The notes beneath the pieces were generated by a model, which ran no database searches, was not told the DNA's origin, and saw nothing but the letters and a program-made list of their open reading frames with translations. Source: Deltaproteobacteria bacterium (GTDB taxonomy: Bacteria > Desulfobacterota > Desulfarculia > Adiutricales > Adiutricaceae). From it: a stretch of 64,000 nucleotides of DNA. Positions 1 through 9,118 of this stretch are shown piece by piece. The stretch lies in contig JAISMF010000038.1 of NCBI GenBank assembly GCA_031276865.1, positions 35,216 through 99,215 on the forward strand. The letters are read 5' to 3'. How positions within the stretch are numbered: the first letter of the stretch is position 1; each line of letters begins with the position of its first letter. The position numbers were made by a program, and so were the translations under genes.

Positions 1-252
1 GCGATTGAAGAATTTGCAAATAATCAAAAAGAAGCGTTTCGCCGGCTAAAATTAGAAATTCCGTTAAGCTTCGCAAAGAGAAGATCCTACAGACGGACGC
101 GCCTTGTCTATCAAGAAAAGGAAAAAGTATGGCGCCCCAAAAAAGGCGCCGACGCCTGAGCGGCTATATTCACCGATGACGGACGAAATTCAACCGCGGA
201 GAAGAAAAATTAACTAGGTCGTCCCAAAGGCGCTGAAAACAAGCGTAAATAA
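1..252 (+). pseudogene. C-terminal relic of an IS1634-like transposase
   Basis: The frame open from base 1 to a TGA at 157-159 encodes a 52-residue tail containing NNQKEAFRRLKLEIP, which resembles TERQKDVFSRLDVDCP near the C-terminus of the IS1634-like transposase relic at 37506-37958. A second piece at about 217-252 reads GRPKGAENKRK before a TAA, matching the GRPKGSKNKNKRE tail of that same relic, but lies beyond the first stop. I therefore read 1-252 as the broken 3' end of an IS copy whose body lies outside the window. The match is by eye over short stretches. Confidence 0.5.
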
Positions 253-841
253 CGGCCTTAAGGATAATGTAGGCCCTGAATTTGAAAACTAACGACGCGG
301 ATGAGGCCCCAAAGACGCTAAGAGGAAAGAAAAATTGGAAGCCGAATCATCATAATGGATGTTGGCCTTTAGCCATTATTCGGGGTGAATATGAATAATA
401 ATTTAGCTGGCGGAGACCGCGGCGGTGGGCGCGCTCTTAGCGTGTTGATATTTTCGCTTTTCACGCGAGGATGCTTGAACGAAGAAAATCGTTAAAGTCT
501 CATGGAATCTAAAGTTTGAAAATGGCGTTGAAATCGTCGAAGACAAACAAACAATACCGGTATTATAGTTCGAAAAAATGAGAATCATTATTTTTCAGGC
601 GTTCAATGTTTATATAATTATGCTAAATTATAAAATATTATGTATCAAATCAAATGCGAGCGCCGCCGGGACGAACCGGCGGGGACCCTTGGCGGAGGCC
701 GCGAAACTGGATGAGAGGCCGCGAACCAGGGTGCTGGGGTGCTGGGGTGCTGGGGTGCTGGGGCTTGCGTTTTCCACGTTCATCCTATAAAATCTTAAGG
801 TCAAGCTTGAATTTTTCCCGACGTTTTTTTAAGGAGCCACC
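253..841. other. Spacer with no convincing gene
   Basis: Between the IS relic and the flavoprotein gene I see only AT-rich sequence followed by a GC-rich patch at 650-770. The short open frames here have no recognisable motif and no good ribosome binding site. The one structured element is the octanucleotide repeat at 731-762. An AAGGAG Shine-Dalgarno at the right edge belongs to the next gene. Confidence 0.5.
731..762. repeat. Octanucleotide tandem repeat, 4 copies
   Basis: Four perfect head-to-tail copies of GTGCTGGG, ending about 80 bases before the start of the next gene. The unit is G-rich on the plus strand (runs of three to four G at 8-base intervals), so a G-quadruplex or slippage tract is conceivable. 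It lies upstream of, not inside, a coding region. Confidence 0.9.
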
Positions 842-1243
842 ATGAACAAGGTATTGGAATTTTTACAGAAAAACAGCCCTTTTTATCTCGCCACCCTCAA
901 AGACCGTGAGCCGCAGGTCCGCCCCTTTGGCCTGGCCTTCGGGTACCACGGAAAGATCTATTTCGGCTGCGGAACCCAGAAGCAGGTTTACCGCCAGATA
1001 AACGACAACCCCCGAGTGCAGCTGGCGACCACCTCGCCGGACGGAACCTGGCTCAGGTACACGGGCTTCGCGCAGTTCGACGACGACCCCGACCTCTACG
1101 ACAGCGCGGTCAACTTCTTCCCGCCTCTGGGGAAGATGTACCCCAAGGGCTCGAAAAACACCATCGGCTTTTTTCACCTCAAAAGCGGGGTGGCCCTATT
1201 CTGCGACGCTTCCGGCGCCATTCTGGAAACAATCAACCTGTAG
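842..1243 (+). CDS. Pyridoxamine 5'-phosphate oxidase-family flavoprotein
   Basis: A 133-residue protein with the single split-barrel layout of small PPOX/FMN-binding proteins: an N-terminal helix (VLEFLQKNSPFYLATL), then QVRPFGLAFGYHGKIYFGC, where such proteins bind FMN phosphate, then a QVYRQINDNPRVQLATT segment and the D-G-T-W-L-R-Y-T-G strand. The family includes PNPOx-like oxidases, flavin reductases and heme-related proteins, so the substrate cannot be told. The length is normal for the short type. The start is well supported by AAGGAG four bases upstream of the ATG. It stands alone; the next gene downstream is a pseudogene, so no operon is implied. Confidence 0.8.
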   Translation: MNKVLEFLQKNSPFYLATLKDREPQVRPFGLAFGYHGKIYFGCGTQKQVYRQINDNPRVQLATTSPDGTWLRYTGFAQFDDDPDLYDSAVNFFPPLGKMYPKGSKNTIGFFHLKSGVALFCDASGAILETINL

Positions 1244-1264
1244 CCGTCTCTTTTTTCGTTGAAA

Positions 1265-1839
1265 GGCGGCTGAAACGTGATGCCCTAAAGCCCTGAAACG
1301 CTGGCCGTCGCGTTCGTGGAGGCGCTCAACTTTTCCGCGGTTAAAGTGACGGATCTCTCCTCCCCGCCCTTTTTAATCCTGAGTTACGCTCCCACCCCGA
1401 GGCGAACCACTGCGGCCGCTACGACAAACACTGGACCTGCCCGCCGCGGGCGGGGGAGCGTGCTCCATTAATCGAGGAGGTTGGAAGCATCGAAAAAGCG
1501 TTAGTCTATAAGCTGGTGGGAAAACCGTCCCATCCTATGGACTGGTAGGGAGTTATGGAGCGCGGTTCGGCTTTCAACCGAATAAGCTACAAAATAGCGG
1601 ACGAATTAAGCCCAAAGCTTTCCAGGAGCCTGCTTTTGGGCGCCGGACCCCGCCTTTACCGCGGCGAATGCGCGTTTCCGGCCGGAGAGCCATGCCGTCA
1701 TCCTGATAAAGCCGCGCGATCGCTTGAGGCCAACAGCGTGGACTTTTCTTTTTTGGCGCGGAGCCGCGGGCTGGGTTACATTAACGGTCCCGACACCGTT
1801 ACCATGTTCGGATCGATCCTCTTCGACTCTATGGGTTGA
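1265..1839 (+). pseudogene. Broken DUF2284 metal-binding protein gene
   Basis: Several pieces match DUF2284, a family of predicted cysteine-rich metal-binding proteins. Frame 2 near 1301 reads AFVEALNFSAVKVTDL. Frame 1 from 1405 reads NHCGRYDKHWTCPP, the typical C-G-x-Y-x-K-x-W-x-C-P-P motif, then VGSIEKALVYK. After a TAG at 1546-1548 the same frame continues from the ATG at 1555 through GECAFPAGEPCRHPDKAAR, NSVDFSFLARSRGLGYINGPD and TVTMFGSILFD to a TGA at 1837-1839. There is therefore one frameshift between about 1301 and 1405 and one in-frame amber codon. A cysteine expected before GEC appears to be replaced by tyrosine. The gene is dead unless the sequence has errors. Confidence 0.75.
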
Positions 1840-2910
1840 AAGGTTATTTTGAATTATCAGAAACGGCTGAATTTATGAAATTTACTTAAATTTTGTTTCT
1901 TTTCCGGCGTCTTAAAATATTTTGTTAGCAAAATATACATTTGTACCGATTTTCGCAATCGACCACATTAAATTTGAGTGGTATGGTGATTCATATTTCA
2001 CTCGCTTGAATAGTTAAACCATTGGTTTCACCGTTTTCCATTACGCCGGTAAAATATAGGCGGTTTCCGAAATATAACAGGCTTTTATCGCTATACTTTC
2101 AGTATCAAGATTTTAAACACTTCGTCATCAAGGATAATTCTAGTAAACGCGATTGAGTAATCAACCTCCAAGAAAATCTCTATCATTTTTTCTTGATGTT
2201 CTTTAATATCGTTAAAGTTCCATTCTTTTTAACCTAAATTGTCTGTTAATGTAGCTACTTTTAATTGATATTATTTAAGCATTTATATATATATAAATAT
2301 ATAATTATAGATATTAAAGTGGCGGAAAAGCAATGTTTAAATAATTCAAAATTTATTTCGCATATCCATCGGGCTCGTAGCACCTAACTATTTTATTACC
2401 CTCATGTTTCGTTACAATTTTACAGCAGGAGGAATGAACTGACAGCGTCTTACACCTATATTTGAACAGGTATCGTTCTTTTTACAAAAATCGTCAATGG
2501 TGATGAGTGTAGCCACGCCATCGTGTGAAATATTCCGGTGGACTTTCATAAAAAAATGGCGGAAATTCTTGCCAAATTTTTCTAATATTTATCCGCCGAG
2601 GTTATATAAATTATCCAAAATGCCGTGTGACGCCGTTAAACGTTTTTCAATAACGAACTTTTCGCTCCCGCCTCGTCAATTCAACAAATAGATAAATTTG
2701 AAATTCTCACTGTTTTACACACACATATCGCTAAGAATGAAATCCTTTGGTAAGATACGGACTGGTCAGCATCAAATCAGGAAAAGCGCCTAACTTTCAG
2801 ATCTAGGCGCCCCGCAGCAAATAAATTCCCGTATGGTTCATAGGGCCTTTCATGCGCGGGCTAATAAAGCCAATCAGAACCCGATTTAGGTTAAATCGTC
2901 AAAAAAAACT
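1840..2910. other. AT-rich spacer
   Basis: A kilobase of AT-rich sequence between the DUF2284 pseudogene and the converging AAA ATPase gene. No gene is visible. Its one recognisable element is the ~179-bp repeat at 2419-2597, which recurs at 7209-7387. A TA-rich stretch at about 2285-2310 is simple sequence. Confidence 0.6.
2419..2597. repeat. 179-bp dispersed direct repeat, copy 1
   Basis: This stretch recurs in the same orientation at 7209-7387 with about 13 mismatches and no indels that I could find. Both copies start at TTTACAGCAGGAGGAATGAA and end at ATTTATCCGCC. Weaker similarity may extend about 40 bases further right. Each copy lies on the 3' side of a minus-strand AAA ATPase gene, so it marks a duplicated gene-plus-flank unit or a small mobile/recombination element. 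Short open frames inside it differ between copies and do not look coding. Confidence 0.9.
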
Positions 2911-4515
2911 CTAACATCCGACCACATGAATAATTTTTCCATCATATTCTTTAGTATCCCATGTAATTTTTTGATCCCACTTTTTACGCCTGTTCCGATC
3001 AAAAATCACCAGCCATCCTTCTTTTTCATTATTAGTTTCCAAATATCTGGCTAATTGGGCTAAACTGGATTTTAATGAATCTTCTCCTTTAAGTTTAACT
3101 TCAATGATGTATTCGCGTTTTTGAAAAATTATTCCTATGTCTACCGCGCCGCGACCTATGGATAATTCACGAATCACCGACGCTTCGCTGTTAACCAATC
3201 TCTGCAGAAAAGCCTCAAGAATAAAAGAATAAAGCGCCTCATCATACAGATGAGCTATATATTTGTTTTCACGAAAAGGAAAAGAAAGCGAGCCTTTACG
3301 CCAGAATTGCTGAAACTCTTTTAAAATATTACTCATAAAAATTACCTTACCATCCGTCCATGGGAAAAAAGGTATAGTTTTTACAAGTATTTTCTGGATT
3401 TGATCAGTAATAATTCTTACCATTACTTCTCTATACATAGCGTTAGATGGACGTAGTTCATCTTTTTCATTAGCAACTACTAGACCCAAATCTATACAGT
3501 ATTGCTGATCTTCATCAGTAACGGAAATGTAACTCATTGTGCCGGCGAATAACGAATCCAAGACTCTCGCGACTCTCGGTTCTTTAAGACGTTCTATAAG
3601 AGAGTCGATATGAGTATCTCGGCGTTTAATTAAGATGGCGGCGGCATAATCGATAATTTCACCGGTAACAGGTTTAGAATAATCATTTTTTAGTATTTCG
3701 CAAACCGCTTCGTACGCTAAAGCGTTTACCAGCCAGGGCTGACCCTCCGTCCAGTACCATGCTCTGTCGAAGACGGAGTCTTCAAATATTTGTCCGCTGG
3801 CGTCTGTATGCTGACTATAGAGGATTTTAATTTCGTCATAAGTGAAATTAGCCAGAGTTAAAGCCTTTTTTTTGATATTGAAAGGGCTGGCAAGCTGTTT
3901 AGATTCCGATTCATGGCGGGTCATCGTCAGATAATCTCTGATATCCCGCATCCCAATCAAAGCTATTGAGCTGGGAAACGACAGTTTATCCTTTATGTCA
4001 TAGCGATTAATATAACCTAAACGTATCTGTCTTAAAAAAGTTATTAATGGTTCTTCGGAAACGCAGTCGGCTTCATCAAAAAAAATTATTAACGGCTTAT
4101 CAAGATTTGCGCATATATAATCTAAGAGATATTGAATTTTTGTGGCGGAATCCAAAGGTGGAAAAGATTTGTATTCTTCAATGAATTTTTCCGTATCGAC
4201 ATAGTCCATTTTCAGAAGAGTCGTAAAAATCGTAGACGCGATCGCCGAGATGCCTTTATCTCTATCAACTATGCCGTCCAAAGCCTCAAGAGAGCAGTAT
4301 AAAGCGTGACGCTCCCAAGAGGAATTAATAGTGGCGGTCAAAGATTTAAGTAAGGTGGTTTTACCAGACTGACGGGGAGCGTGAATGATGAAATAAAAAT
4401 CTCCTTTTATCAGTTCGGAAACCTCGGGTAAGCGCGGGAGAACCGGAAGCATGTAGTGCCTATCAGGAATACATGGTCCGGTTGTGTTAAATATTTTAGT
4501 AGAAGATTGAGTCAT
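2911..4515 (-). CDS. AAA ATPase with C-terminal PD-(D/E)XK nuclease-like domain
   Basis: About 534 residues. The N-terminus carries FNTTGPCIPDRHYMLP, the entry motif of the AAA-ATPase-like family often found next to a PD-(D/E)XK domain. A Walker A (HAPRQSGKTTLLKSL) follows near residue 50 and Walker B (LIIFFDEAD) near 145. A winged-helix-like middle includes WTEGQPWLVNALAYE. The C-terminal nuclease-like fold shows GAVDIGIIF followed by EYIIEVKLKGE, fitting the D-x(n)-E-x-K core. The role of the family is uncertain; defence, toxin or mobile-element functions are discussed. I chose the ATG at 4515 rather than 4536 because it has AAGGATAAA just upstream and aligns exactly with the start of the paralogue at 8807. 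The gene is AT-rich compared with the srf genes, consistent with transfer. Confidence 0.8.
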   Translation of the reverse strand: MTQSSTKIFNTTGPCIPDRHYMLPVLPRLPEVSELIKGDFYFIIHAPRQSGKTTLLKSLTATINSSWERHALYCSLEALDGIVDRDKGISAIASTIFTTLLKMDYVDTEKFIEEYKSFPPLDSATKIQYLLDYICANLDKPLIIFFDEADCVSEEPLITFLRQIRLGYINRYDIKDKLSFPSSIALIGMRDIRDYLTMTRHESESKQLASPFNIKKKALTLANFTYDEIKILYSQHTDASGQIFEDSVFDRAWYWTEGQPWLVNALAYEAVCEILKNDYSKPVTGEIIDYAAAILIKRRDTHIDSLIERLKEPRVARVLDSLFAGTMSYISVTDEDQQYCIDLGLVVANEKDELRPSNAMYREVMVRIITDQIQKILVKTIPFFPWTDGKVIFMSNILKEFQQFWRKGSLSFPFRENKYIAHLYDEALYSFILEAFLQRLVNSEASVIRELSIGRGAVDIGIIFQKREYIIEVKLKGEDSLKSSLAQLARYLETNNEKEGWLVIFDRNRRKKWDQKITWDTKEYDGKIIHVVGC

Positions 4516-4536
4516 TTTATCCTTGCTATCCAACAT

Positions 4537-4928
4537 TATGTTACTAAATTTATAACTATATATAATAATAAATAAATTTTATACAATAAAATTATAATTA
4601 ATATTAATAAAATAACTAAATTAAATATTAGGAATAAATATTTTCCGTTTAGGGTGCCTATTTAATCGCAAAAACCCTTCAACTAAATTTCGACCCCTCA
4701 TACAAAGAAGCAAGCGAGCTTCTATTCTCCCATGTTACATCATTATAAATGATTATTCAAGTAAAACGCTCATGGGAGCCTAATGAAACCCTTTCGTAAA
4801 CGAGCTCATGAAAAATTTTCAAGCGGGTAAGAGAGCCGAGTTGGTTTACCCCGTCCCCTCCCACGCCACCGCCCGTGCCGTTCATCAGGCGGCGGTTCGT
4901 TAACATACTATTGATTATTTTACCACGG
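4537..4928. other. AT-rich spacer and 3' flank of the group II intron
   Basis: 4537-4660 is almost pure A/T. The remainder, next to the intron boundary at 4929, is more GC-rich and includes the intron-tail-like segment listed separately at 4795-4910. No gene is seen. Confidence 0.5.
4795..4910 (-). mobile_element. Possible 3' tail (domains V/VI) of a second, 5'-truncated group II intron
   Basis: Read on the minus strand, 4898-4865 gives GAACCGCC ... GGGCGGTGGC, followed by GTGGGAGGGGACGGGG. This closely resembles the domain V to domain VI transition of a different bacterial group II intron type (AACGAACCGCCG ... CGGTGGTGTGAGAGGACGGGG). The outer ACCGCC/GGCGGT stem is intact. Domain VI is less regular. 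It lies only ~30 bases downstream of the 3' end of the full intron at 4929-6899, so the younger intron sits beside, or replaced most of, an older one. No matching 5' part or reverse transcriptase for it is present. Confidence 0.45.
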
Positions 4929-5001
4929 GTCGGGATAGGGAGCACCCTCACGGGTGCCCCCTCCCACGGATCCCAGCGAGCGCAATTAACGCACTGGGCT
5001 C
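4929..5001 (-). ncRNA. Group II intron domains V and VI
   Basis: Domain V (minus strand 5001 to 4969) starts GAGCCCAGTGCG and closes with CGCTGGGATC. The arms pair apart from one mismatch, enclosing an inner AGUGCG/UGCGCU hairpin. Domain VI follows: a perfect ten-base stem GGGGGCACCC/GGGTGCTCCC (GU pair included) capped by GTGA, then an outer GGGA/UCCC pairing with the unpaired A at 4936. The maturase frame runs into domain V, as is common for compact introns. Confidence 0.75.
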
Positions 5002-6327
5002 TTCTTTGAATATTTGGCGTCAAACCTCTTTCCTGGATAGGGATGCGTAGCTTTGGGTATAGGGATTAGTCGCCACCACTTATCTATGAATTGTCACCAA
5101 GTCATCTTTCTCCGCTGGCTACTTCCGCGGATCGTTCTGAACCAAGTTCTGCCAAGTTGATAACTGAAAGAGCTCAGCGCCTTGAGATTGTCGTGAATAG
5201 CGAAGTAGTTATAGTAACCAGTAACGACACTCAACAAACACTTTGCAACGTCTACAATATCAAGATTCATCACCTTTCTGAGTTCAGCCTTCAGAGATTT
5301 CAGCTTGTCCCTCATACGAACGGCGGCAGTTCTACGTATAACCCTGAACAATCCCCGTCTGGAGACACCGGCTATATGCGTAAAACCTAGGAAATCAAAG
5401 GTTTCGGGTTTCCCCTGACCTCTTCTCTTCCTATTCTCGACTGCAAACCTCCCAAACTAAATCAACCTAGTTTTATCCGGGTTTAAAGAGAGTCCGAACT
5501 TCTCCAGCCTCAACTTGAGCGCGTACAAGAATTCCCTCGCCACATACTCATGTTGAAATACCATGACGAAGTCATCAGCATACATGACATATATCACGTC
5601 GCCTTTGACATGCTTCCGCCTTTGGTCTACCCATTCATCAAGCACATAATGCGGGAAGACGTTCGCAAGCAAGGGGGAGACAACATCCCCTTGAGGAACC
5701 TCGGCGTCATTGGTACTCCATTGACCACCCTCCATCACCCCTACTTTCAACCATTTTTTGATAAGCCGTAGTATTATTGGGTCGCCAACTCTACGCTCCA
5801 GAAAGGACATCAAAAGTTTGTGTGAAATTGAGTCGAAATACTTTCTGATGTCCGCGTCCAGTATCCAGCTCGCCTTCTTTCTACCAATCGCTACGGACAA
5901 AGCAGCCAAAGCGTCATGGCAGCCTCGCCCGGGCCTGAATCCGAACGATAAACCGCGAAAATCCCGCTCGTATATCCTCCCTAGGATGTCCGCTAGCACA
6001 TACTGAAGAACCTTATCCTCAACGGACACTTTCTCTAGGGGCCGCTGAGAATCCCCCGCCCATGGGTATGTACACCCTGCGGGCTGGGAAAGGCCTGTAA
6101 CGACCGTCATGGAGCTTCTCAACCAAAGCTTGAATATTATCCTTCAGATTTTCATGGTAGGCTAGCCAGTCTACCCCGTCCACCCCGGGAGCGGCCTTCA
6201 TATTCAACTGCTTGAAATGAAAGGCCAGCCTAGAGGGCGAGATATGCTGGAATAGCTGAGTGAACTTAACACTCTTATCCTTCTTGGCCAGTTCACGCAC
6301 GCGAATCATCCCCGTTGACATGTCCAC
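4986..6327 (-). pseudogene. Group II intron reverse transcriptase/maturase, three lesions
   Basis: The N-terminal part (6327-6019) has the RT start motif LNMKAAPGVDGVDW. A one-base expansion in a G5 run (plus-strand C run 6053-6057) shifts the frame. Removing one G joins it to DSQRPLEKVSVEDK. The central RT frame is intact: FGFRPGRGCHDAL, DADIRKYFDSI, VPQGDVVSPLLAN and the catalytic YADD in VMYADDFVMV. An in-frame TAG at 5459-5457 interrupts RLI-FGRFA, where glutamate is usual. The frame then continues through ETFDFLGFTH and the maturase X domain (RMRDKLKSLKAELRK, GYYNYFAI) to KMTW. There a TGA (5096-5094) precedes QFIDKWW...HPYPGKRFDA and the natural stop at 4986. The intron could move only with a maturase supplied by another copy. 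The start at 6327 is uncertain. Confidence 0.85.
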
Positions 6328-6899
6328 CGCTCGTCCTTCACCTCGATTTCTCAGCGTGGCAGGAGTGCGAGGTTACCAAAGGGAGACGCCAGGCCTTGAG
6401 TCCGGCGCATGTGGTCATTTCATCGCGTTCTCCAAAGTCCACCCCTTTCCTCCAGAATCTCCGCAAGCCCACAGGCGAATCTTGTTCGACTCCTTCACAA
6501 GTACTAAGAGTGGATCCTTATTCTTCATACCGTCCACGCATGGTATACGCACCAGCTTAACCATGCCGTCCCAAAGCATTTCACCGCTTCGGGAAATATG
6601 AAGACCTCACTCTTATCCTAGATAACGCTTGAGTAACATGCCAGGTTCTTGGACACCGTTGGATTCAGCGCCGGCTCGCTAAAACGCCTGCCCTGATGTA
6701 GCCTCCTGCTTATCCGACAGCATGGGCGTCCGCGCACTAACTATTTCGGTGCATAATGGCTGGCCTGCCACTCCCTCTGTCTACGTTTCGCCTCCATCCT
6801 CACGGGCGGCCACGCAAGACTCGGGGCTGACCGACTAGCTGCGTCTTTGTCATGGGAATTCCTCCTTTCCCTACGTTAATTGGATTTATCCAGTCGCAC

Positions 6900-7208
6900 C
6901 ATGATATATATTTAAGATACTAATATATTAAATATAGAAATAATAATGCTTATCATTTTTGGACAACTTGTGTTGTCAATATTAGCTGCAAAAACTTTCT
7001 TAGACAAGGTTATTAGCGAAACCGGGACAAGAATCATTGTCAATTTCTAGACAAACATTGTTGTCAGGAACAGTATTAGATTTGACCTGGAATTTAAAAT
7101 TTGAAATCAAGGATATGATTTATGGCTTATATCAAGTGCTGTAGCACGCTCAACCCCATCATATCTCATGGTGAGCTAGAGAAAGCTAATCGGGCCTATC
7201 TTTGCATG
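6900..7208. other. AT-rich 5' flank of the intron
   Basis: No coding signal. It holds the three GACAA-N6-TTGTC palindromes described separately and otherwise AT-rich sequence running up to the repeat at 7209. Confidence 0.5.
6962..7065. promoter_or_regulatory. Three GACAA-N6-TTGTC palindromes (operator-like cluster)
   Basis: Three 16-base inverted repeats of identical layout lie at 6962-6977 (GACAACTTGTGTTGTC), 7026-7041 (GACAAGAATCATTGTC) and 7050-7065 (GACAAACATTGTTGTC). Arms are perfect in all three while the six central bases differ, as expected for dimeric-protein sites rather than a recent duplication. Start-to-start spacings are 64 and 24 bases. No intact gene starts right beside them, so the regulated gene may have been lost or displaced by the intron insertion. 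Confidence 0.5.
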
Positions 7209-7387
7209 TTTACAGCAGGAGGAATGAACTGACTGCGTCTTACTCCTATGTTTGCACAGGTATCGTTATTTTTACAATAATCGTCAATGGTGATGTGTGT
7301 AGTCACACCATCGTGTGAAATATTCCGGTGGACTTTCATAAAAAAATGGCATAAATTCTTACCAAATTTTTTTAATATTTATCCGCC
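7209..7387. repeat. 179-bp dispersed direct repeat, copy 2
   Basis: Partner of 2419-2597 in the same orientation and at a similar position relative to the neighbouring minus-strand AAA gene. It ends about 130 bases beyond the truncated 3' end of the AAA pseudogene, whereas copy 1 ends about 310 bases beyond the intact gene. Sequence to its left (7090-7208) shows no similarity to that left of copy 1. Confidence 0.9.
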
Positions 7388-7514
7388 AGGGTAATATTAT
7401 TACAATGTCAATATATTTCATTCCGGTGTGGCGCTCCAAAATGATCATAGTTCAACCGTTTATAATTCTTGATAAGTATGTGAAAATTAAGCGCTGAAGA
7501 GCACTCTCTGAACA

Positions 7515-8807
7515 TTATTTTTTCTTGTCAAAACCATCATCATTTTCCGCCCACCATTTTTGAAATGATTTTAGGAGCCCGTTCATGTCAATAATATGCC
7601 CGCCCATCCATTTGCCAGCTAAGTCTGTTGAAAAACTATTTAGAATGTTCTGGGCGATATATCTCATTATGACGTTGTAGTAAAATAGATTTCCTGGATA
7701 GATAATATTACCAACCTGTTTTATAAGTCCCGTATCAAGAACGAATTGGCGCGTATTATTAAACGATTCCTCAATTATTCCATCTCTTTGTTCACTAGTC
7801 GTTGATATATACGCGTCTGTGGGTGAAAGATGAATAGCGGTTTCCACGATGTTTCTTACCAAGGGATCGTACATAAGTTTGATAAGGTAGTCGATATGGG
7901 TATCCCGCCTTTATATCAGGTTGTCGGCTGCCAGATCTATATGGGATGCGTTTATGTCTATTTTGTAGTCGTTATTGAGAATTTCTTCCACTACTTCACA
8001 AGCCAGGGCATTGACCAACCAAGGCTGACCTTCAGACCAAAGGAAAGATCTTTGGATTGACTCTTCCTGAAAAACCTGGCCTGAGGCCTCGGTGTGTTGC
8101 GAGTAAAGGGAGGCTATCTGGTTTAAAGTGAAATTCTGAAGAGTCAGAGATTTTTTTATTATGTTAAATGGACTAGCATATCCCAGAAACTGATCCTCAG
8201 GCGCTATCTGGAGTTTATGATTCCTCATGTTACGCAACCCGATAAGGGCTATGGAGCGAGGGAAATGAGACAGGTCTCTGTCCACGAAGCCGTCTCTTAA
8301 TTGGCTGAGAAAGGACAAAAGCGCGTCTCCAAAAAGAGCGTCAACCTCATCGAAAAAAAGAACCAGATTCTTGTCGAGTCTTTCGCAGAGAGCCCTAAGC
8401 CAGATCAAAAGCGGGAAGTGAATGTAATTCTCGTTATTTTACAAGTCCTTCCAGAAACCGCTTTTGGCGGCAGTTACCAAGGCTTCCACATTGGAAATTT
8501 CTTATTAGGTGGCAAGTTTGGCAATCAGCGAAAGCATGACCTCGCCGGCATCCGCCTGGGTAACCCTCTGAAGCGCCTCCACTGAGCAGTACAAGGCGTA
8601 ATAGTCTCCATCTTTATTTAACTGGTTCACGAGAGACTTCACAGAGGTCGTCTTTCCGCTCTGGCGGGGTGCGTGTAGGATAAAATACTCCTCATCATCT
8701 ACAAGTCTCTGGGCAACCGGAAGTCTGGATTGCGGTGGCAGCATGTAATGTTTTGCCTGGAGACACGGACCCGCGACATTGAATTTTTTTATCCTAAGGA
8801 TTGCCAT
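7515..8807 (-). pseudogene. Decayed AAA ATPase paralogue lacking the nuclease domain
   Basis: Paralogue of the gene at 2911-4515: same opening (FNVAGPCLQAKHYMLP), Walker A (APRQSGKTTSVKSL), Walker B (LVLFFDEVD) and WSEGQPWLVNALACE. One reading frame runs through all parts but is broken by nonsense codons: a TAA pair at 8507-8502, a TAA at 8441-8439, and a TAA at 7913-7911 where the intact copy has lysine before RRDTHID. After GFDKKK it ends at 7515 and never reaches the C-terminal PD-(D/E)XK region. AAAGGGA precedes the ATG at 8807. All three lesions upstream of the terminal stop are in-frame stops, with no frameshift. Confidence 0.85.
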
Positions 8808-9118
8808 GAGTCCCTTTCGGTTTTAGCAAAATGGTCATTAGCGAGTGTTTGTTGTGATCTTAAAATGAAGAGTAACTGAAACACGCTCGAGATAGGGGAC
8901 GGCCTCGCTCGGGAGTTTGAGGTGGATGGATCTGGAAACATGGGGGAGTCGGGTGACGAAAACACTTCGCCAGTCCCCTATTTTTCTGGGTGCATCGCAG
9001 CGACTCATACTCCGCTCCTCCGGCGTCTCTGTGAAAAGCGTTTCCGGAGCGTTCGGAAGCGGACGCCAAGAGGAGGAATATGCGCTCTACCGAAGTTTAC
9101 CCTGTCCGGAAACTATTT
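8808..9118. other. Spacer, nothing recognised
   Basis: About 310 bases separating the AT-rich accessory zone from the GC-rich ABC exporter genes. GC content rises sharply near 8890. Short open frames here have no recognisable motif. Confidence 0.5.

Larger units (their letters stand above)
4929..6899 (-). mobile_element. Group II intron, full length, with decayed maturase gene
   Basis: The 5' end on the minus strand is GTGCGACTGG at 6899, fitting the GUGYG consensus. The 3' end is placed at 4929 (terminal ...CCCGAC, fitting the AY rule), seven bases after the presumed bulged branch-point A at 4936. Domain V (4969-5001) and domain VI (4929-4968) are recognisable. Between them and the 5' ribozyme part lies a reverse transcriptase/maturase reading frame. 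The total of 1971 bases is normal. The first ~110 bases are repeated, diverged, at 63889-64000 on the plus strand, showing at least two copies of this intron family in the genome. Confidence 0.85.

Noticed and set aside
403..588. 61-residue minus-strand open frame
   Set aside because: No motif, no ribosome binding site, and placed in the decayed flank of an IS relic.
2497..2691. 64-residue open frame overlapping the 179-bp repeat
   Set aside because: The corresponding frame is not kept in the second repeat copy, so it is not under coding constraint.
4757..5023. 88-residue minus-strand open frame
   Set aside because: It runs through domains V/VI of the group II intron and its 3' flank; structural RNA explains it better.
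5457..5459. TAG in the intron maturase as a pyrrolysine codon
   Set aside because: The same gene also has a TGA and a frameshift, and TAG is used as an ordinary stop (e.g. srfC), so decay is the simpler reading.
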